A stretch of 64,000 bases of DNA, from the NCBI GenBank assembly GCA_905116865.2, contig CAJHNH020000510.1, positions 69,501 to 133,500 on the forward strand. The letters are read 5' to 3'. A model generated the notes under the pieces. The model had not been told where the DNA came from, made no database searches, and saw nothing but the letters and a program-made list of their open reading frames with translations. Source of the DNA: Candidula unifasciata. Its lineage: Eukaryota > Mollusca > Gastropoda > Stylommatophora > Geomitridae. The translations under genes were made by a program, and so were the position numbers. Below, one piece after another: positions 1 through 11,350 of the stretch; positions within the stretch are counted from its first letter, which is position 1; each line of letters opens with the position of its first letter.

Positions 1-167
1 ATTTATTCTCTTTGTACCAGCTGACTTTGTTATGGTTGTAGGTTTTGCGTGAGGTATATATCAGAGCTATCCTTCTTCAAAGTTTGACTCTATCAATCAA
101 TGAAAGAAGTTGACTTCATAACTTTCCTGGTCTAGCTTCGCATAAATCTGATAAGATGATGACGTTC

Positions 168-345
168 AACCCCCACCAGGCCATCACACCTAGCGATAAA
201 CACCTGGTGACACAAAGTGCCACCATTCCGATCAGGACCACCTGTGAATAGGTCCCAGAAAAATGTTCAAATAATAGGTTGGGTTACATGAGTTCCCCCC
301 CCCCCCCCCCCCCCACAGCAAAAGCTGGAGTGGGGCTTTAAAACA
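168..345 (-). repeat. SINE-4 copy, diverged
   Basis: Matches the copies at 11171, 25482 and 38859 in order: the CCCCACCAGG block, GATAAACACC, GTGCCACCAT, a GAGGTCC-like block and the closing GGAGTGGGGCTT. A poly-C run at about 296-316 sits inside it. On the orientation argued from tails of other copies, the element reads on the minus strand. Confidence 0.7.
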
Positions 346-574
346 AAAACAAACAAACAACATCAGGACACATGTAATAACTAACTGAAAAAGTCTGATA
401 AATAAGTGTTTTACTTAAATCTGCGGCCTCTAAAGTCATGAATCTTGTTGGCATGACGAAGTCTGCCTGAAGGCCATATTGTTTTCACTTGGTAACTCGG
501 TAAAGCTCTCAAACATGCTACTTTTTATGTTTTAACCACGTTTTCAAAGTCTCTATTTCACAATACCAAGATCA

Positions 575-930
575 ACATTTATAAACGTAGATGAGACCAG
601 TCGTTTTATATGGCTCTGAAACTTGGAGCACAAATAAAAGAGCTGAAGCCTCATTACAAATTTGTTAAAGCAGAGTCCTACGATGAATCTTTGGACCCAG
701 CAAAGATGCAAACAGCAGGAAATGGAGAGTGAGAAGCAACAATGAAATTCATAATCTGTTTAAATCACCGCTGATCACTGGCATCATGAGAGCTAATAGA
801 CTGAAATGTTTTGGGCATTTTGAGAGATTGTCAAATGACAGAGGGGTAAAAACTGTATATAGAAGGGAGTTAAATGGTCATAGACCACGAGGTAGACCAA
901 GAAGATGATGGAGAGATAAGAAGAAGAAGA
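575..930 (+). pseudogene. LINE-J ORF2 C-terminal fragment
   Basis: In broken frames the plus strand reads as the end of an APE-type LINE polyprotein: a YGSETW-like block near 610, RLKCFGHFERL near 800-830, and RPRGRPRR near 885-910. These follow the usual order (YGCESW, WFGHV.RM, GRPR.RW) seen at the C-terminus of such LINEs. Several stops break the frame, and the RT domain is absent. It ends close to a short GAAGAAGAAG run. Confidence 0.65.
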
Positions 931-1254
931 ACCATGTTTTCGAATACACCTAATGGTCAACATGTGTGACTTCAAACACAAAGCACAGGAAATACCATTC
1001 AAAACTGCCTGTTTGTGTTGTTATACTAGCCAGTAGTAAATTAAAAACCAGTTTGCATCATGTACCGATTAGCACATAATGGATTCCTTGGGACTCAAAG
1101 AGTTTTAAAATACTGATTAGATTAAATAAACCAGGAAGACAGAGGACAATGGAAGATTATTTTTTTTTTAAACACATGCCCCAATCATGATACCCCTACA
1201 ATACATTTCTGGTGTTTTGGCAGCCAACTTATATTTTCATTATATAATAAATAT
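931..1254. other. no recognisable feature
   Basis: AT-rich sequence between repeats. No frame here resembles a known protein and no repeat match was noticed. Confidence 0.5.
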
Positions 1255-1435
1255 TTTCTTTCTCTTCACATTCACCAGCTGTATATTCTCCTGTGGAAAT
1301 TTCTAGTTGTTCATCGCTTCTGGATTTTAGTCTTGTTCCAGATCTTGAGTGTTGCACATGCACATCCGTTCAACAGATCTGGCTTATTTGTGTGCAGACT
1401 GCTAGTTCCTTGTGCAAATGCACTGTATTTCAAAG
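1255..1435 (-). repeat. SINE-3 copy, 3' half
   Basis: The minus strand carries the SINE-3 3' half: the block around AGATCTG, the CACATGCACATCC complement, the TGGATGAACAACC-like block and the AGCTGGT end before a TTTCTCTTC run. It is the third most diverged of the copies seen here. Confidence 0.65.
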
Positions 1436-2349
1436 AATCCCCTAATTAGTCAATTGTTAGAGCATGTTTAATAGGCAGAATATTTGTATATTCTTGATAT
1501 TCTCCCACTATGGGGCTCTCGACCCACATGAGGGTATAAATATGGACAGATGTGGACATGACCTGGTACTGATTGACACAAGAATCTTAAGAGTATCTGC
1601 AGTATTACACTTTTCTTCAAATGAAATGGCTTAATAAAAACGGGGTAAAAGTCAATAACAACAATATTAACTCTGCCAGGTCTTGGTAATACTATAGTAT
1701 TTATCAGTATTTTACTTTATGCACATCTTCTTCTTCTGCATTTCATCCAAAGATGTAACTGTGTTGTACCCGTTCGTAGACAGCATCGCTGCGATATTTG
1801 CACCATCTGGCCAACACACCTGACCCTTATGGGCATTTGTTGATCGGGTTAGCTTTATGCATATGATATTCGTGGAGAGCCTTATACTTCTGCTATAAAA
1901 TAACTTCTTTTTTTTCTTCTCCAAATGTCTTCTCTGTGAATGCAAATATTCTCAATTAAGTTATTATGTTTTTGAATGCAGATATTGACCATTATGACGT
2001 TCCAGTTCCCATCTTTTATTTTTCTGGCATATCATTGAATCTGTTGTTTTTATGAATATTTCTTTTCAAGATGTTAACAGTTTCCATACCCATACAGTGT
2101 TCAGTATCTTCTCTCACTCCGCCTCTTTTCCCCTCCAACTTTTCCCACTGTCATGATGTACTCCAGTTTTCTCCTCAGGATATGATCAAAGAATCATTCT
2201 TAGAATGTATTTGTCTCTTTCTGAAGTGGGCAATCAGTTCTCTACTTGAGGCAATTTCTTTCAATGCATCTTTTTTATTATCTAGCTAGGGTATTCTTTT
2301 CATTCCGTTATCTTGAAATAAAAAATATAAAAACATTTCCACGACTTCC
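1436..2349. other. no recognisable feature
   Basis: About 900 bases of AT-rich sequence. Short open frames on both strands (for example 1712-1945 minus, 2071-2289 plus) have no recognisable motif and no splice context that would support them. Confidence 0.5.
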
Positions 2350-3895
2350 AAATAAAACAGAAGCACATCATTACCACTAGCAGCAGTCAGTAAATAAAAC
2401 AGTAGAGTAGCACATCATTACACTAATAGTAGTCGGTAAATAAAACAGTAGAGTAGCACATCATTACACTAACAGTAGTCGGTAAATAAAACAGTAGAGT
2501 AGCACATCATTCATTACCACTTATAGTGGTCGGTAAATAAAACAGTAGAGTAGCACATCATTACCACTAACAGTAGTCGGTAAATAAAACAGTAGAGTAG
2601 CACATCATTCATTACCACTTATAGTGGTCGGTAAATAAAACAGTAGAGTAGCACATCATTACCACTAACAGTAGTCGGTAAATAAAACAGTAGAGTAGCA
2701 CATCATTACACCAACAGTAGTCGGTAAATAAAACAGTAGAGTAGCACATCATTACCACTTATAATGGTCGGTAAATAAAACAGTAGAGTGGGACATCATT
2801 ACCACTAACAGTAGTCGGTAAATAAAACAGTAGAGTAGCACATCATTACACTAACAGTAGTCGGTAAATAAAACAGTAGAGTAGCACATCATTACACTAA
2901 CAGTAGTCGGTAAATAAAACAGAAGAGTAGCACATCATTACACTAACAGTAGTCGGTAAATAAAACGGTAGAGTAGCACATCATTACCACTTATAGTGGT
3001 CGGTAAATAAAACAGTAGAGTGGGACATCATTACCACTAACAGTAGTCGGTAAATAAAACAGTAGAGTAGCACATCATTACCACTTATAGTGGTCGGTAA
3101 ATAAAACAGTAGAGTGGGACATCATTACCACTAATACTAACAGTAGTCGGTAAATAAAACAGTAGAGTAGCACATCATTACCACTTATAGTGGTCGGTAA
3201 ATAAAACAGTAGAGTGGGACATCATTACCACTAACAGTAGTCGGTAAATAAAACAGTAGAGTAGCACATCATTACCACTTATAGTGGTCAGTAAATAAAA
3301 CAGTAGAGTGGGATATCATTACCACTAACAGTAGTCGGTAAATAAAACAGTAGAGTAGCACATCATTACCACTTATAGTGGTCGGTAAATAAAACAGTAG
3401 AGTAGCACATCATTACCACTAACAGTAGTCGGTAAATAAAACAGTAGAGTAGCACATCATTACCACTAACAGTAGTCGGTAAATAAAACAGTAAAGTAGC
3501 ACATCATTACCACTTATAGTGGTCGGTAAATAAAACAGTAGAGTAGCACATCATTACCACTTATAGTGGTCGGTAAATAAAACAGTAGAGTAGCACATCA
3601 TTACCACTTATAGTGGTCGGTAAATAAAACAGTAGAGTGGGATATCATTACCACTAACAGTAGTCGGTAAATAAAACAGTAGAGTAGCACATCATTACCA
3701 CTTATAGTGGTCGGTAAATAAAACAGTAGAGTGGGACATCATTACCACTAAAAGTAGTCGGTAAGTAAATAGAGTAGGACATTATTAGTATTACCACTAC
3801 ACTACAGTAGTCGGTAAATAAATAGAGTAGCTCAGTAGGACATTATTATTAGTATTACCACTACACTACAGTAGTCGGTAAATAAAACAGAACCG
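2350..3895. repeat. 47-bp minisatellite
   Basis: About 33 tandem units of roughly 47 bp built on CGGTAAATAAAACAGTAGAG followed by TAGCACATCATTACCACT. Two variants alternate: one ends AACAGTAGT, the other TATAGTGGT, and the second makes a short palindrome ACCACTTATAGTGGT at the unit junction. A third change (TAGCAC versus GGGACA) tracks with these variants. The last units (after 3750) are degenerate. Confidence 0.95.
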
Positions 3896-4204
3896 GTCAA
3901 GCATGTTGGTTCGTAATAAATATAGTCAGACCGGAAGCAATTTTCTCTACCAAACAACCAATTCCCCTAATATTTCTGGTAAATGCAAGCACCCTTACCT
4001 TCAACTAGTGCCCCATGAAACGTCCTACAAGAAATGCCGACAAATATGCTCCTGTCTGCCCGAATCTGTCCCCGCCCGTCTCTGTTTGTTGTTGAGGCTT
4101 CCGGCTTCAGCTCAGCAGACGATCAACAGCCGGGCCCGGGGTTGGTTAACTCACTATAATGTTTATTGTTTTAATGTGGCCTCTCCCATAATTTTTTCCC
4201 TTCC
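3896..4204. other. no clear feature
   Basis: An open frame of 102 codons (3903-4211, plus) has no recognisable domain. On the minus strand 4070-4135 faintly resembles the LINE-K tail region, too weak to call. Confidence 0.4.
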
Positions 4205-4292
4205 TTGGTGATCTAACACCAGGTGACTCAAAAGGCCGCTACTAGTGGGAGGAGAATCTAACTGGAGCAACTCCCGGAAACTCCGTTTAATC
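4205..4292 (-). repeat. SINE-4 fragment
   Basis: Short diverged match to SINE-4: ACACCAGGTGACTCAAA, then CCGCTAC, GAGGAGAATC and CTCCCGGAAACTCCG in the same order as in the longer copies. It abuts the LINE-E fragment. Confidence 0.5.
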
Positions 4293-4494
4293 GTCATGTA
4301 GCAGGTCCTTTGCAGAACGTCGCTCTCATCACAGTCTGCCTGTAAGAAACTCGGTCTCTTGCCAGTTCTCCCGCCTCATGAACTTTCACACTCAAGGAGT
4401 CACTTATATCCTGTGCCCATCTTCGTGTCGGTCGGCCTCTGCCCCTCCTTCCTGGTACCATGCCTTCTGCTATAATTTGTTTCCAATCAGTCAA
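4293..4494 (-). pseudogene. LINE-E ORF2 C-terminus
   Basis: The minus strand is open for 66 codons and ends with a natural stop. It contains IIAEGMVPG, GRGRPTRRWAQDISDSL and MRATFCKGPAT, the same C-terminal segment as the plus-strand copy ending near 43345. The GRPTRRW block corresponds to the GRPR.RW motif of LINE C-termini. 5'-truncated; no RT domain. Confidence 0.85.
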
Positions 4495-4822
4495 TAGTAA
4501 AATAAAATTAGAACAGTTATAAGACGCAATACGTTTTACACTTGTGGAGCTTTGAAGGAGAAGATCGTAGCAGCTATGGATCTGTCCGGAGGCTGTGATG
4601 ATAATCCTTTCTAATCACTAATCACGCAATATTTTAATGGTATCTCAGATCAGTTTAAATATTAACAAAAGGACGGGCTATATGATTATCACAGTTATCT
4701 AATACGTCTGCTTCAAAATATATAAGAATTGTTAACAATCTTGACTACTACGAACTACAATCGTTTAAAGTCAATACATAATCTATTCATTGCTATCCAG
4801 CTGTTTATGGTTTAAAAGTAAA

Positions 4823-4825
<3 letters not shown>
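4495..4825. other. no recognisable feature
   Basis: AT-rich unique-looking sequence between the LINE-E fragment and a TA microsatellite. Confidence 0.5.

Positions 4826-4908
<83 letters not shown>
4826..4908. repeat. (TA)n microsatellite
   Basis: About 40 uninterrupted TA dinucleotides, followed by a short CACATACA run to about 4935. Confidence 0.97.
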
Positions 4909-4914
<6 letters not shown>

Positions 4915-5022
4915 GCATACACACACACATACATTTCGACTGAACCACTTAAATATATTTTAAAATTAACCAACAATAATTTACTAGCAAGCACAAATGT
5001 CCATTGGAATGAAAAAAGGTGG

Positions 5023-5964
5023 GGGGGGGGGGGGGGGGGGGGGCGGGGGGCTCTTTGTAAACCAGATTGATTGAACAGGATCTATCGCTGGTATGACTAC
5101 AAATGGGAAGGAGAGACTGACTATTGGACAACTTGCGACAGTCCACAACAACGCTTCACTGACCTGTGTTACGGGTAAACGACAACATAAAAGGTCAATG
5201 ATAACTCATTCATTGTTATGAGTGCATAATGATTAATAATATCGATAAATAAGTGTTACAAAATCTCAAATATTTTACACCGGAGAAATCAATTACTTGT
5301 GTACGAAACTAAATTATGATGTCTTTGTTCAGAGAAGCGTCATAGTGCTATAGCAACCGGCAGGTGAAGAAGATATTGGTGTCAGAAGTCATTTGCTTGA
5401 GTTTTATTAAATGTTGTGACGTCTACTTACTCAGGTCAAAGATTTTATCCGTCTAGTACATTTCTTTAACATTTTATCTTGTAAGTTTTTTTAAATTTTG
5501 TTACAAGTGTTGTTACGTTTGTGTTATTTTTTGAAGAGAAACTTGTTAAGGTTTGGGGGAGTGGGTAAGAATGTCACGATACTAGGGATGCTAGTGATTA
5601 GTGAAGTTTTATGTGTTGGGTTTGTACTTATGGAACCATCACGCTAAATGGAGATTAAAATAACAAATCCAGGGAATTCTGTAAGTGGAGATATACAATT
5701 TTAGTGGCAGACACCACCATAGACTAATTATTTATAGTGTAATTGAAAAAGAACGGATGCTGAGTTGCGTCCCAAGAACTTCAGGCACTCACACGATTAA
5801 AACGTCGTATGATATTGCTGTTAAACCTGGCGACAAGGGAGGGGCGATAGTAGTCTAGAGAAAAGATTTATATGTGCAAGAAGGGGGCAGGCAACTTAGT
5901 GACAAATCTTTCTATGAACCCCAGACACAGGATGTTACAGTTAAAAAAAAAAAATATTAAAACG
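5023..5964. other. poly-G tract, then no recognisable feature
   Basis: A G-rich run at 5023-5050 (one C break) is followed by about 900 bases in which I see no gene, SINE or tandem repeat. A purine-poor AT-rich stretch runs up to the Penelope-like element. Confidence 0.5.
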
Positions 5965-7631
5965 TACCATCACAACCTTCATCCAGGAAAATTTTCTGCC
6001 TGCTCGGGCCAGCTCTCTATTTGTTGAGGACAGTTGTCTGGGGAAGCCTGGCCTTCACATGCTTCCCAAGATACATAAATTGGACAAACCAAATAGACTG
6101 ATCGTGTCCGCCTGTGCTTGTCCCACAGAGCTCATATCCGGGTTCCTCGACCATATTTTGCAGCCCCTGGTCGTTGATCTTCCATCTTACATCAAAGATA
6201 CCAACCATGCTATCTCTATCTTTCAATCTATCTGGTTCACCTCTTCTTCCAGGTACCACATCTTCACCTTAGATGTTACCTCCCTCTACACCTCTATTCC
6301 ACATACGGATGGCCTCCAGGCTTTGCGGTTCTTTCTAGATCAGAGAGTCAGTGCTGCCATAGCCACTGACCCCTTTGATTCGTCTGGCTGAGTTAATGCT
6401 CACTCTAAACTCATTCGAGTTTAATGGCCAGTATTTCAAGATCAGCAGTGTCGCTATGGGGACCAAGATGGGACCCAGCTCCCAGCTATGCCTGCCTCTT
6501 CATGGGGCACCTCGAGCACCAAAAAACGTCATGCAGATATCGGTAAGCTCCCCGAGCTCTACAGGAGGTATATCGATGATTGTATCAGTGTAACCAATAT
6601 GCCTCTACCAGAACTGCAGAACTTCATTAATTTTTTCTATAACTTTCATCCCAGCATCCGATGCATATCTAGCATCTCACCTTCGTCGTGCATTTTCTAG
6701 ATCTCTTTGTCACCGTGAACTCTATAGGCCTCAGCACCTCGGTGTACTACAAGCCTACTGATTCCCACGCTTTTCTTCCCACCCCTCTTCTTGCAAGGAC
6801 TCAATTCCGTTCTCCTAACTTCTTCGCCTCCGCAGACTATGCCAGGAGAACGACGACTTTCACAACAAGGATCTAGAAATACTGGACTTCTTCCAGCTTC
6901 GAGGGTATCCTGAATAAGTCTTATCTGCCGTCTTTCACCGAGCATGTTCTATCCATCATGCTGAGGCTCTCGTTTCCAAGCCTAAATGTCACCACAACAG
7001 ACCTATCCTCACACTTACCTACCATCCTCACAACATCCGCACCAAAAATATTTTCCTCAGGCATCTCTCGATCCTCAAAGCCAACCCTGCCATCAGCACG
7101 ATTTTCTTTGAACCTCCTCTAGTGGCCTACAGGCATGACCGTAACCTTAAGGACATTCTAGTCAAGAGTCGGTTACGTCTAGCGTCTGAGTCCCACTTCG
7201 GCACGGTCTCTTGCCACAGACCTGTATGCGGGACCTGTCCACATGTGGTCCAGGGGACTAGTCTAGAATTCCCGAATGCCACCTTCCACATAAATGAAGC
7301 ATTCTTTTGTACCAGCCGCAATGTCATTTATGCCATCAACTTCAAGAGATGTGGCTTGAAATACATTGGTAAAACGGGTCTAAGGCTGGCTGACAGGTTC
7401 AGACAACATCTTTTGAATGTGCAAAATGGTGCCTTGAAACCCTGTACCATTGCACTTCCATTCCCAGGATCACCAAGGTGTCCACGACATGGAGGTGAGT
7501 CATCAAATCTAGCCACTCCAATGACAGAGTCCGCAAGTCTCTTGAGAATTGCTTTATTTAAAGTTTGGATACTTAAACACCCTCCAAAATTATTTGCCAA
7601 AACAGTTTCATTTAAACTCCTTGGGGATTGA
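5965..7631 (+). pseudogene. Penelope-like element, decayed RT
   Basis: The plus strand carries a broken Penelope-like polyprotein. In order: LHMLPKIHKLDKPNRLIVS near 6055-6110 (the PK.HK. block typical of Penelope RTs), a TLDVTSLYTSIPH block near 6265-6300 (motif A region, D.. and LYTSIPH), VAMGTKMGPS near 6445-6480, the catalytic YIDD in LYRRYIDDCIS near 6560-6595, HFLDLFVTV near 6690-6715 and an endonuclease-like C-terminus. The frame changes several times, so it is not functional. The start of the protein is missing. Penelope-like elements are retroelements that usually couple RT to a GIY-YIG nuclease, and this one retains the remains of both. Confidence 0.9.
7122..7631 (+). pseudogene. 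Penelope-like GIY-YIG C-terminal frame
   Basis: Longest open piece of the element: 169 codons ending at a natural stop. It contains a cysteine-bearing linker (CHRPVCGTCPHVV, then an isolated C before NVIYAINFKRCG) and the nuclease-like block CGLKYIGKTGLRLADRF followed by RQHLL. YIGKTG corresponds to the second half of GIY-YIG, with the R and H that follow it in Penelope proteins. The first half (VIYAI) is modified, as is usual in this family. Activity is doubtful because the upstream RT is broken. Confidence 0.85.
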
Positions 7632-7890
7632 ACTGCCCTCACAGTTTTATCTCAGACCCCCCTAGTTATGGCCCCTGGTATTCCACAAGGGGTATTTATT
7701 CCCCTAGACTGCGCATGTGGGCAGTCTGCTGAGAAATCATCGACCCAGCTGCTTAGAGATACCAGCTAAGTGATTTTGTGTATTTGTGTGGTATTGTTTG
7801 ATTTGTATGTGCTGATAAAGGCTTCATAGCCGTAACGTTCACGTTTTGTTTGTGAAGCTTGTTGCTAACATACTTTTAATTCAGTTTTTA
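7632..7890 (+). repeat. Penelope-like 3' terminal region
   Basis: Shares the block from AGATACCAGCTAAGTG through TGCTGATAAAGGC and GCCGTAACGTTCACG to ATACTTTT with two inverted copies at 41748-41910 and 42055-42169. This repeated 3' block plays the role of the pseudo-LTR of Penelope-like elements. Confidence 0.8.
7812..7836 (+). ncRNA. hammerhead-like core, degenerate
   Basis: CTGATAA, then stem GGC / TTCATA loop / GCC, then GTAAC. This matches the hammerhead layout CUGAUGA - stem II - GAAAC with one change in each conserved box. A hairpin TTCAC / GTGAA follows where stem III would be. Hammerhead motifs are known in the terminal repeats of Penelope-like elements; the changed boxes make cleavage unlikely for this copy. 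Confidence 0.45.
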
Positions 7891-7969
7891 TATCCTTTCC
7901 AGTAAAATGAAGGGTGAAAATGACTAAATCATTGCATTTTATGACAACCAGTTTGTTGTTTAACAAACC

Positions 7970-8013
7970 CCTTAATGGGTACAAAGAATATCAAATCAAG
8001 ATATGCAAGCCAC
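7970..8013. repeat. isolated unit of the 38/80-bp minisatellite
   Basis: One stretch reading TTAATGGGTACAAAGAATAT then CAAATCAAGATATGCAAGCC matches the large array but sits about 240 bp before it, with unique sequence between. Confidence 0.85.
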
Positions 8014-8249
8014 TTTTTTTTTTTTTCTGTCATTGGATGCTCTTTATTGTTTAAGTTTTTTGTTAAGTATAGTTGGCAGCTGAATTCAGAAAAAGAAAAC
8101 AAAGTTTGGTGGAAACGTTTGGTTGCGTGTATTAGAATAAAACTATGAACATATACTGCGATATTCACTTTTTTTTAAAAATCCTGTGCCACCAGTGACA
8201 TCAGTCGCTTTCTACTTGACCCATTCATGATGTTAATTTTAAAAAGAGA

Positions 8250-9775
8250 ATGCAAGCCACTTAATGAGTAGAATATCAGATCAAGATATGCAAGCCACTT
8301 AGTAAGTAGAATATCAGATCAAGATATGCAAGCCACTTAGTAAGTAGAATATCAGATCAAGATATGCAAGCCACTTAATGAGTAGAATATCAGATCAAGA
8401 TATGCAAGCCACTTAATGAGTAGAGTATCGGATCAAGATATGCAAGCCACTTAATGAGTAGAATATCAGATCAAGATATGCAAGTCAGTTAATGAGTAGA
8501 ATATCAGATGAAGATACGCAAGCCACTTAGTGAATAAAATGTCAAATCAACATTTGCAAGCCACTTAGTGAGTAGAATATCGGATCAAGATATGCAAGCC
8601 ACAATGAGTAGAAAGAATGTCAGATCAAGATATGCAAGCCACTTAATGAGTAGAATATCGGATCAAGATATGCAAGCCACTTAATGAGTAGAATATCAGG
8701 TCAAGATATGCAAGCAACTTAATGGGTACAAAGAATATCAAATCAAGATATGCAAGCCACTTAATTAGTAGAATATCAGGTCAAGATATGCAAGCAACTT
8801 AATGGGTACAAAGAATATCAAATCAAGATATGCAAGCCACTTAATGAGTAGAATATCAGGTCAAGATATGCAAGCAACTTAATGGGTACAAAGAATATCA
8901 AATCAAGATATGCAAGCCACTTAATGAGTAGAATATCAGGTCAAGATATGCAAGCAACTTAATGGGTACAAAGAATATCAAATCAAGATATGCAAGCCAC
9001 TTAATGAGTAGAATATCAGGTCAAGATATGCAAGCAACTTAATGGGTACAAAGAATATCAAATCAAGATATGCAAGCCACTTAATTAGTAGAATATCAGG
9101 TCAAGATATGCAAGCAACTTAATGGGTACAAAGAAAATCAAATCAAGATATGCAAGCCACTTAATGAGTAGAATATCAGGTCAAGATATGCAAGCAACTT
9201 AATGGGTACAAAGAATATCAAATCAAGATATGCAAGCCACTTAATGAGTAGAATATCAGGTCAAGATATGCAAGCAACTTAATGGGTACAAAGAATATCA
9301 AATCAAGATATGCAAGCCACTTAATGAGTAGAATATCAGGTCAAGATATGCAAGCAACTTAATGGGTACAAAGAATATCAAATCAAGATATGCAAGCCAC
9401 TTAATGAGTAGAATATCAGGTCAAGATATGCAAGCAACTTAATGGGTACAAAGAATATCAAATCAAGATATGCAAGCCACTTAATGAGTAGAATATCAGG
9501 TCAAGATATGCAAGCAACTTAATGGGTACAAAGAATATCAAATCAAGATATGCAAGCCACTTAATGAGTAGAATATCAGGTCAAGATATGCAAGCAACTT
9601 AATGGGTACAAAGAATATCAAATCAAGATATGCAAGCCACTTAATGAGTAGAATATCAGGTCAAGATATGCAAGCAACTTAATGGGTACAAAGAATATCA
9701 AATCAAGATGTGCAAGCCACTTAGTATAATACCAAATATCAAGATATACAAGCCTCTTAATGCGTAGAATATCAG
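8250..9775. repeat. 38-bp minisatellite with 80-bp higher-order unit
   Basis: From about 8250 to 8690 a 38-bp unit (ATCAAGATATGCAAGCCACT plus TAATGAGTAGAATATCAG) repeats with variation. From 8690 to 9720 a two-part 80-bp unit takes over, pairing the 38-bp form with a 42-bp form that has GCAACTTAATGGGTACAAAG. About 12-13 copies of the 80-bp unit are almost identical, pointing to recent expansion of the dimer. Confidence 0.95.
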
Positions 9776-10214
9776 ATTAAAATTTTTTCTAATGTATACT
9801 CTACAGGTCTGTTTTAAATAACATATTTGTCTCCCACAAGAGATGTGTATTTGGGCCCTGTGGATGTTAGTAAAGCAATTTTTTTGTTGATTTCACAATT
9901 CCTCGCTGGAGCGTCATCTATGGCCTTCTGCAAAGAGTTAATAAGTTAAAATAGGGTGTGCCGTTATCATTAATAATACTGGTTACTTACTGAAAAAATT
10001 GTGTCATTTTTAGGAAAGAAGTCATAAGAGAGAATAAATCAGCATGGAACCAATATTAGACTTCATGCAAAGACAGCAAATGAAAGGGTTTGCCAACATA
10101 CATATGAACTTTAATGCAGAAGTCAAACAGAATTTTGATTAGTTGTTTTCCCAAATAGTCCTGAATTGCGTGTGTATGAAAGAAAGAAGGAATATTAAAA
10201 ATCCACTTTTATAC
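9776..10214. other. no recognisable feature
   Basis: AT-rich sequence between the minisatellite and a LINE fragment; no motif or repeat noticed. Confidence 0.5.
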
Positions 10215-10440
10215 AATTCATTCATTCATTGTAATGATGCACCGTCATATGCCACACAGAGCTCTCAGTCTATTCCTCCATTTTCTTCTATCCTGTGTAA
10301 TCACTTCTATATCATGGATAGAATCCAGTCCAGCAACTTTGGCTTCCCTCATCAACCTTCATATTATGGTTTCTCTTGGACGTCCTTGTTTCCTCTGTCC
10401 CTTTATTTTCCATTTCAGCGCCTGTTTAGTGATTACTTAA
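10215..10440 (-). pseudogene. LINE-H ORF2 C-terminus, TGAA tail
   Basis: The minus strand reads KGQRKQGRPRETII, then EAKVAGLDSIHDIEVITQD and RRKWRNRLRALCG before a stop. This is the typical last segment of an RTE-like LINE (GRPR.T, then aqDR..WR..v.aLC). One internal stop lies after the GRPRETII block. The element ends in a short (TGAA)n tail on the minus strand, seen as TTCATTCATTCATT at 10219-10233. Confidence 0.75.
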
Positions 10441-10584
10441 TGCAAGCATGTATTTAATATAGGGTATGATGTTTCTGCAAATAATTATATATTCACACAT
10501 ATTGGCGCAACATTTGGCTGCATATGGTCAGTTACTGTGGTACTGTTTAAACATTACAGCCTTAGTTGCTGACTCCAATAAAAG

Positions 10585-10880
10585 CTCCCCGTGTGGGTTC
10601 TGGGGCCCTGTTATAGGGAAAACAAGAATAAACCCACTGCCTACCCAAAAGCATGTCATAAGAGTCGACTAATTGAGAGCTTCTTTCAAAGTTGGAATGC
10701 ATCTGCCTGAGAGGCAAGGAACCAGCAGTCTGCATACAAATGAGTCAGACCTGTAAAATGGATGCACATGCAACTCTGAGGTTCTGAAACAGGACTACAG
10801 TCAGAAGTGGATGAACAACCAGAACTTTCCGCTAGAGTTTACAGCTGGTACACGCGAAGAAGAAGACAATAAAAGCAGTA
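10585..10880 (+). repeat. SINE-3 copy, near full length
   Basis: Best-preserved copy: starts near GTGTGGGTTCTGGGGCCCTG, has ATAAACCCACTGCC, GCATGTCATAAGAGTCGACT, CTGCCTGAGAGGCAAGGAAC, CCTGTAAAATGGATGCACAT and AGAAGTGGATGAACAACCAG, and ends ACACGCGAAGAAGAAG. Its 3' half is open in one frame (ICKMD...KVQKWMNNQN in the copy at 19320), so it may derive from a LINE coding end. It lies about 130 bp upstream of the AK5-like start codon. Confidence 0.8.
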
Positions 10881-11006
10881 ATTTATAATTAAAACTTTGA
10901 GTGCACCTTTATCTTTCCATCTAACCTGAACCAACCTCCCTCGGTATACACTCTCATTAATTTTCCGTCTATTCCTGTATGCTAATAAACAGGGAGCAAT
11001 ATAAGT

Positions 11007-11060
11007 ATGGCTGCCAGGGATAAAGCGAAGCTATACCTTGCAGAACACAGAATACCACAG
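11007..11060 (+). CDS. AK5: AK5-like adenylate kinase, exon 1 (coding part)
   Basis: An 18-codon exon encodes MAARDKAKLYLAEHRIPQ and is followed at once by a GTGAGA splice donor. In vertebrate AK5 the first exon encodes a peptide of about the same length that also ends in a (R)xIPQ motif and joins to LFESLL, as this one does with the exon at 15180. The ATG has A at -3 and G at +4, and an in-frame TAA at 10986-10988 lies just upstream, which supports this start. The exon ends in phase 0. AK5 is a two-domain nucleoside monophosphate kinase using ATP; only its non-catalytic N-terminus is in view. A SINE-3 copy sits in the presumed promoter. Identification rests on remembered AK5 features, not a search. 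Confidence 0.72.
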
Positions 11061-11152
11061 GTGAGATATCTAAATTAAATTAAGACTTGTGTGTTTATAT
11101 TTCTAATTTGGTATTATAGAGAATAGTGGGAAATGTTTGCTACTAAAGGATG

Positions 11153-11350
11153 GTTGACTGACTGACTTGCTACCCCACCAGGACATCACACCAGCGATAA
11201 ACACCCGATGACACAATGTGCCACCATGTGGATGAGGATCACAGTGGAGAGGTTGCAGAAACCACGTTCAGCCATTAGGCCATATTTATGGCCTGGCTAT
11301 ATTGTGGCCCCCAGCAAGAGCCAGGATGGGGCTTCAAATAATGAAAAATG
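11153..11350 (-). repeat. SINE-4 copy with (GACT)n tail
   Basis: Plus strand shows GACTGACTGACT then TACCCCACCAGG and the full SINE-4 body to GATGGGGCTTCAAATAATG. On the minus strand this is a body ending CCTGGTGGGGTA followed by an (AGTC)n tail. Confidence 0.85.

Noticed and set aside
2350..3895. CRISPR-like regular array
   Set aside because: Units are contiguous with no unique spacers, the variation is satellite-like, and the DNA is animal.
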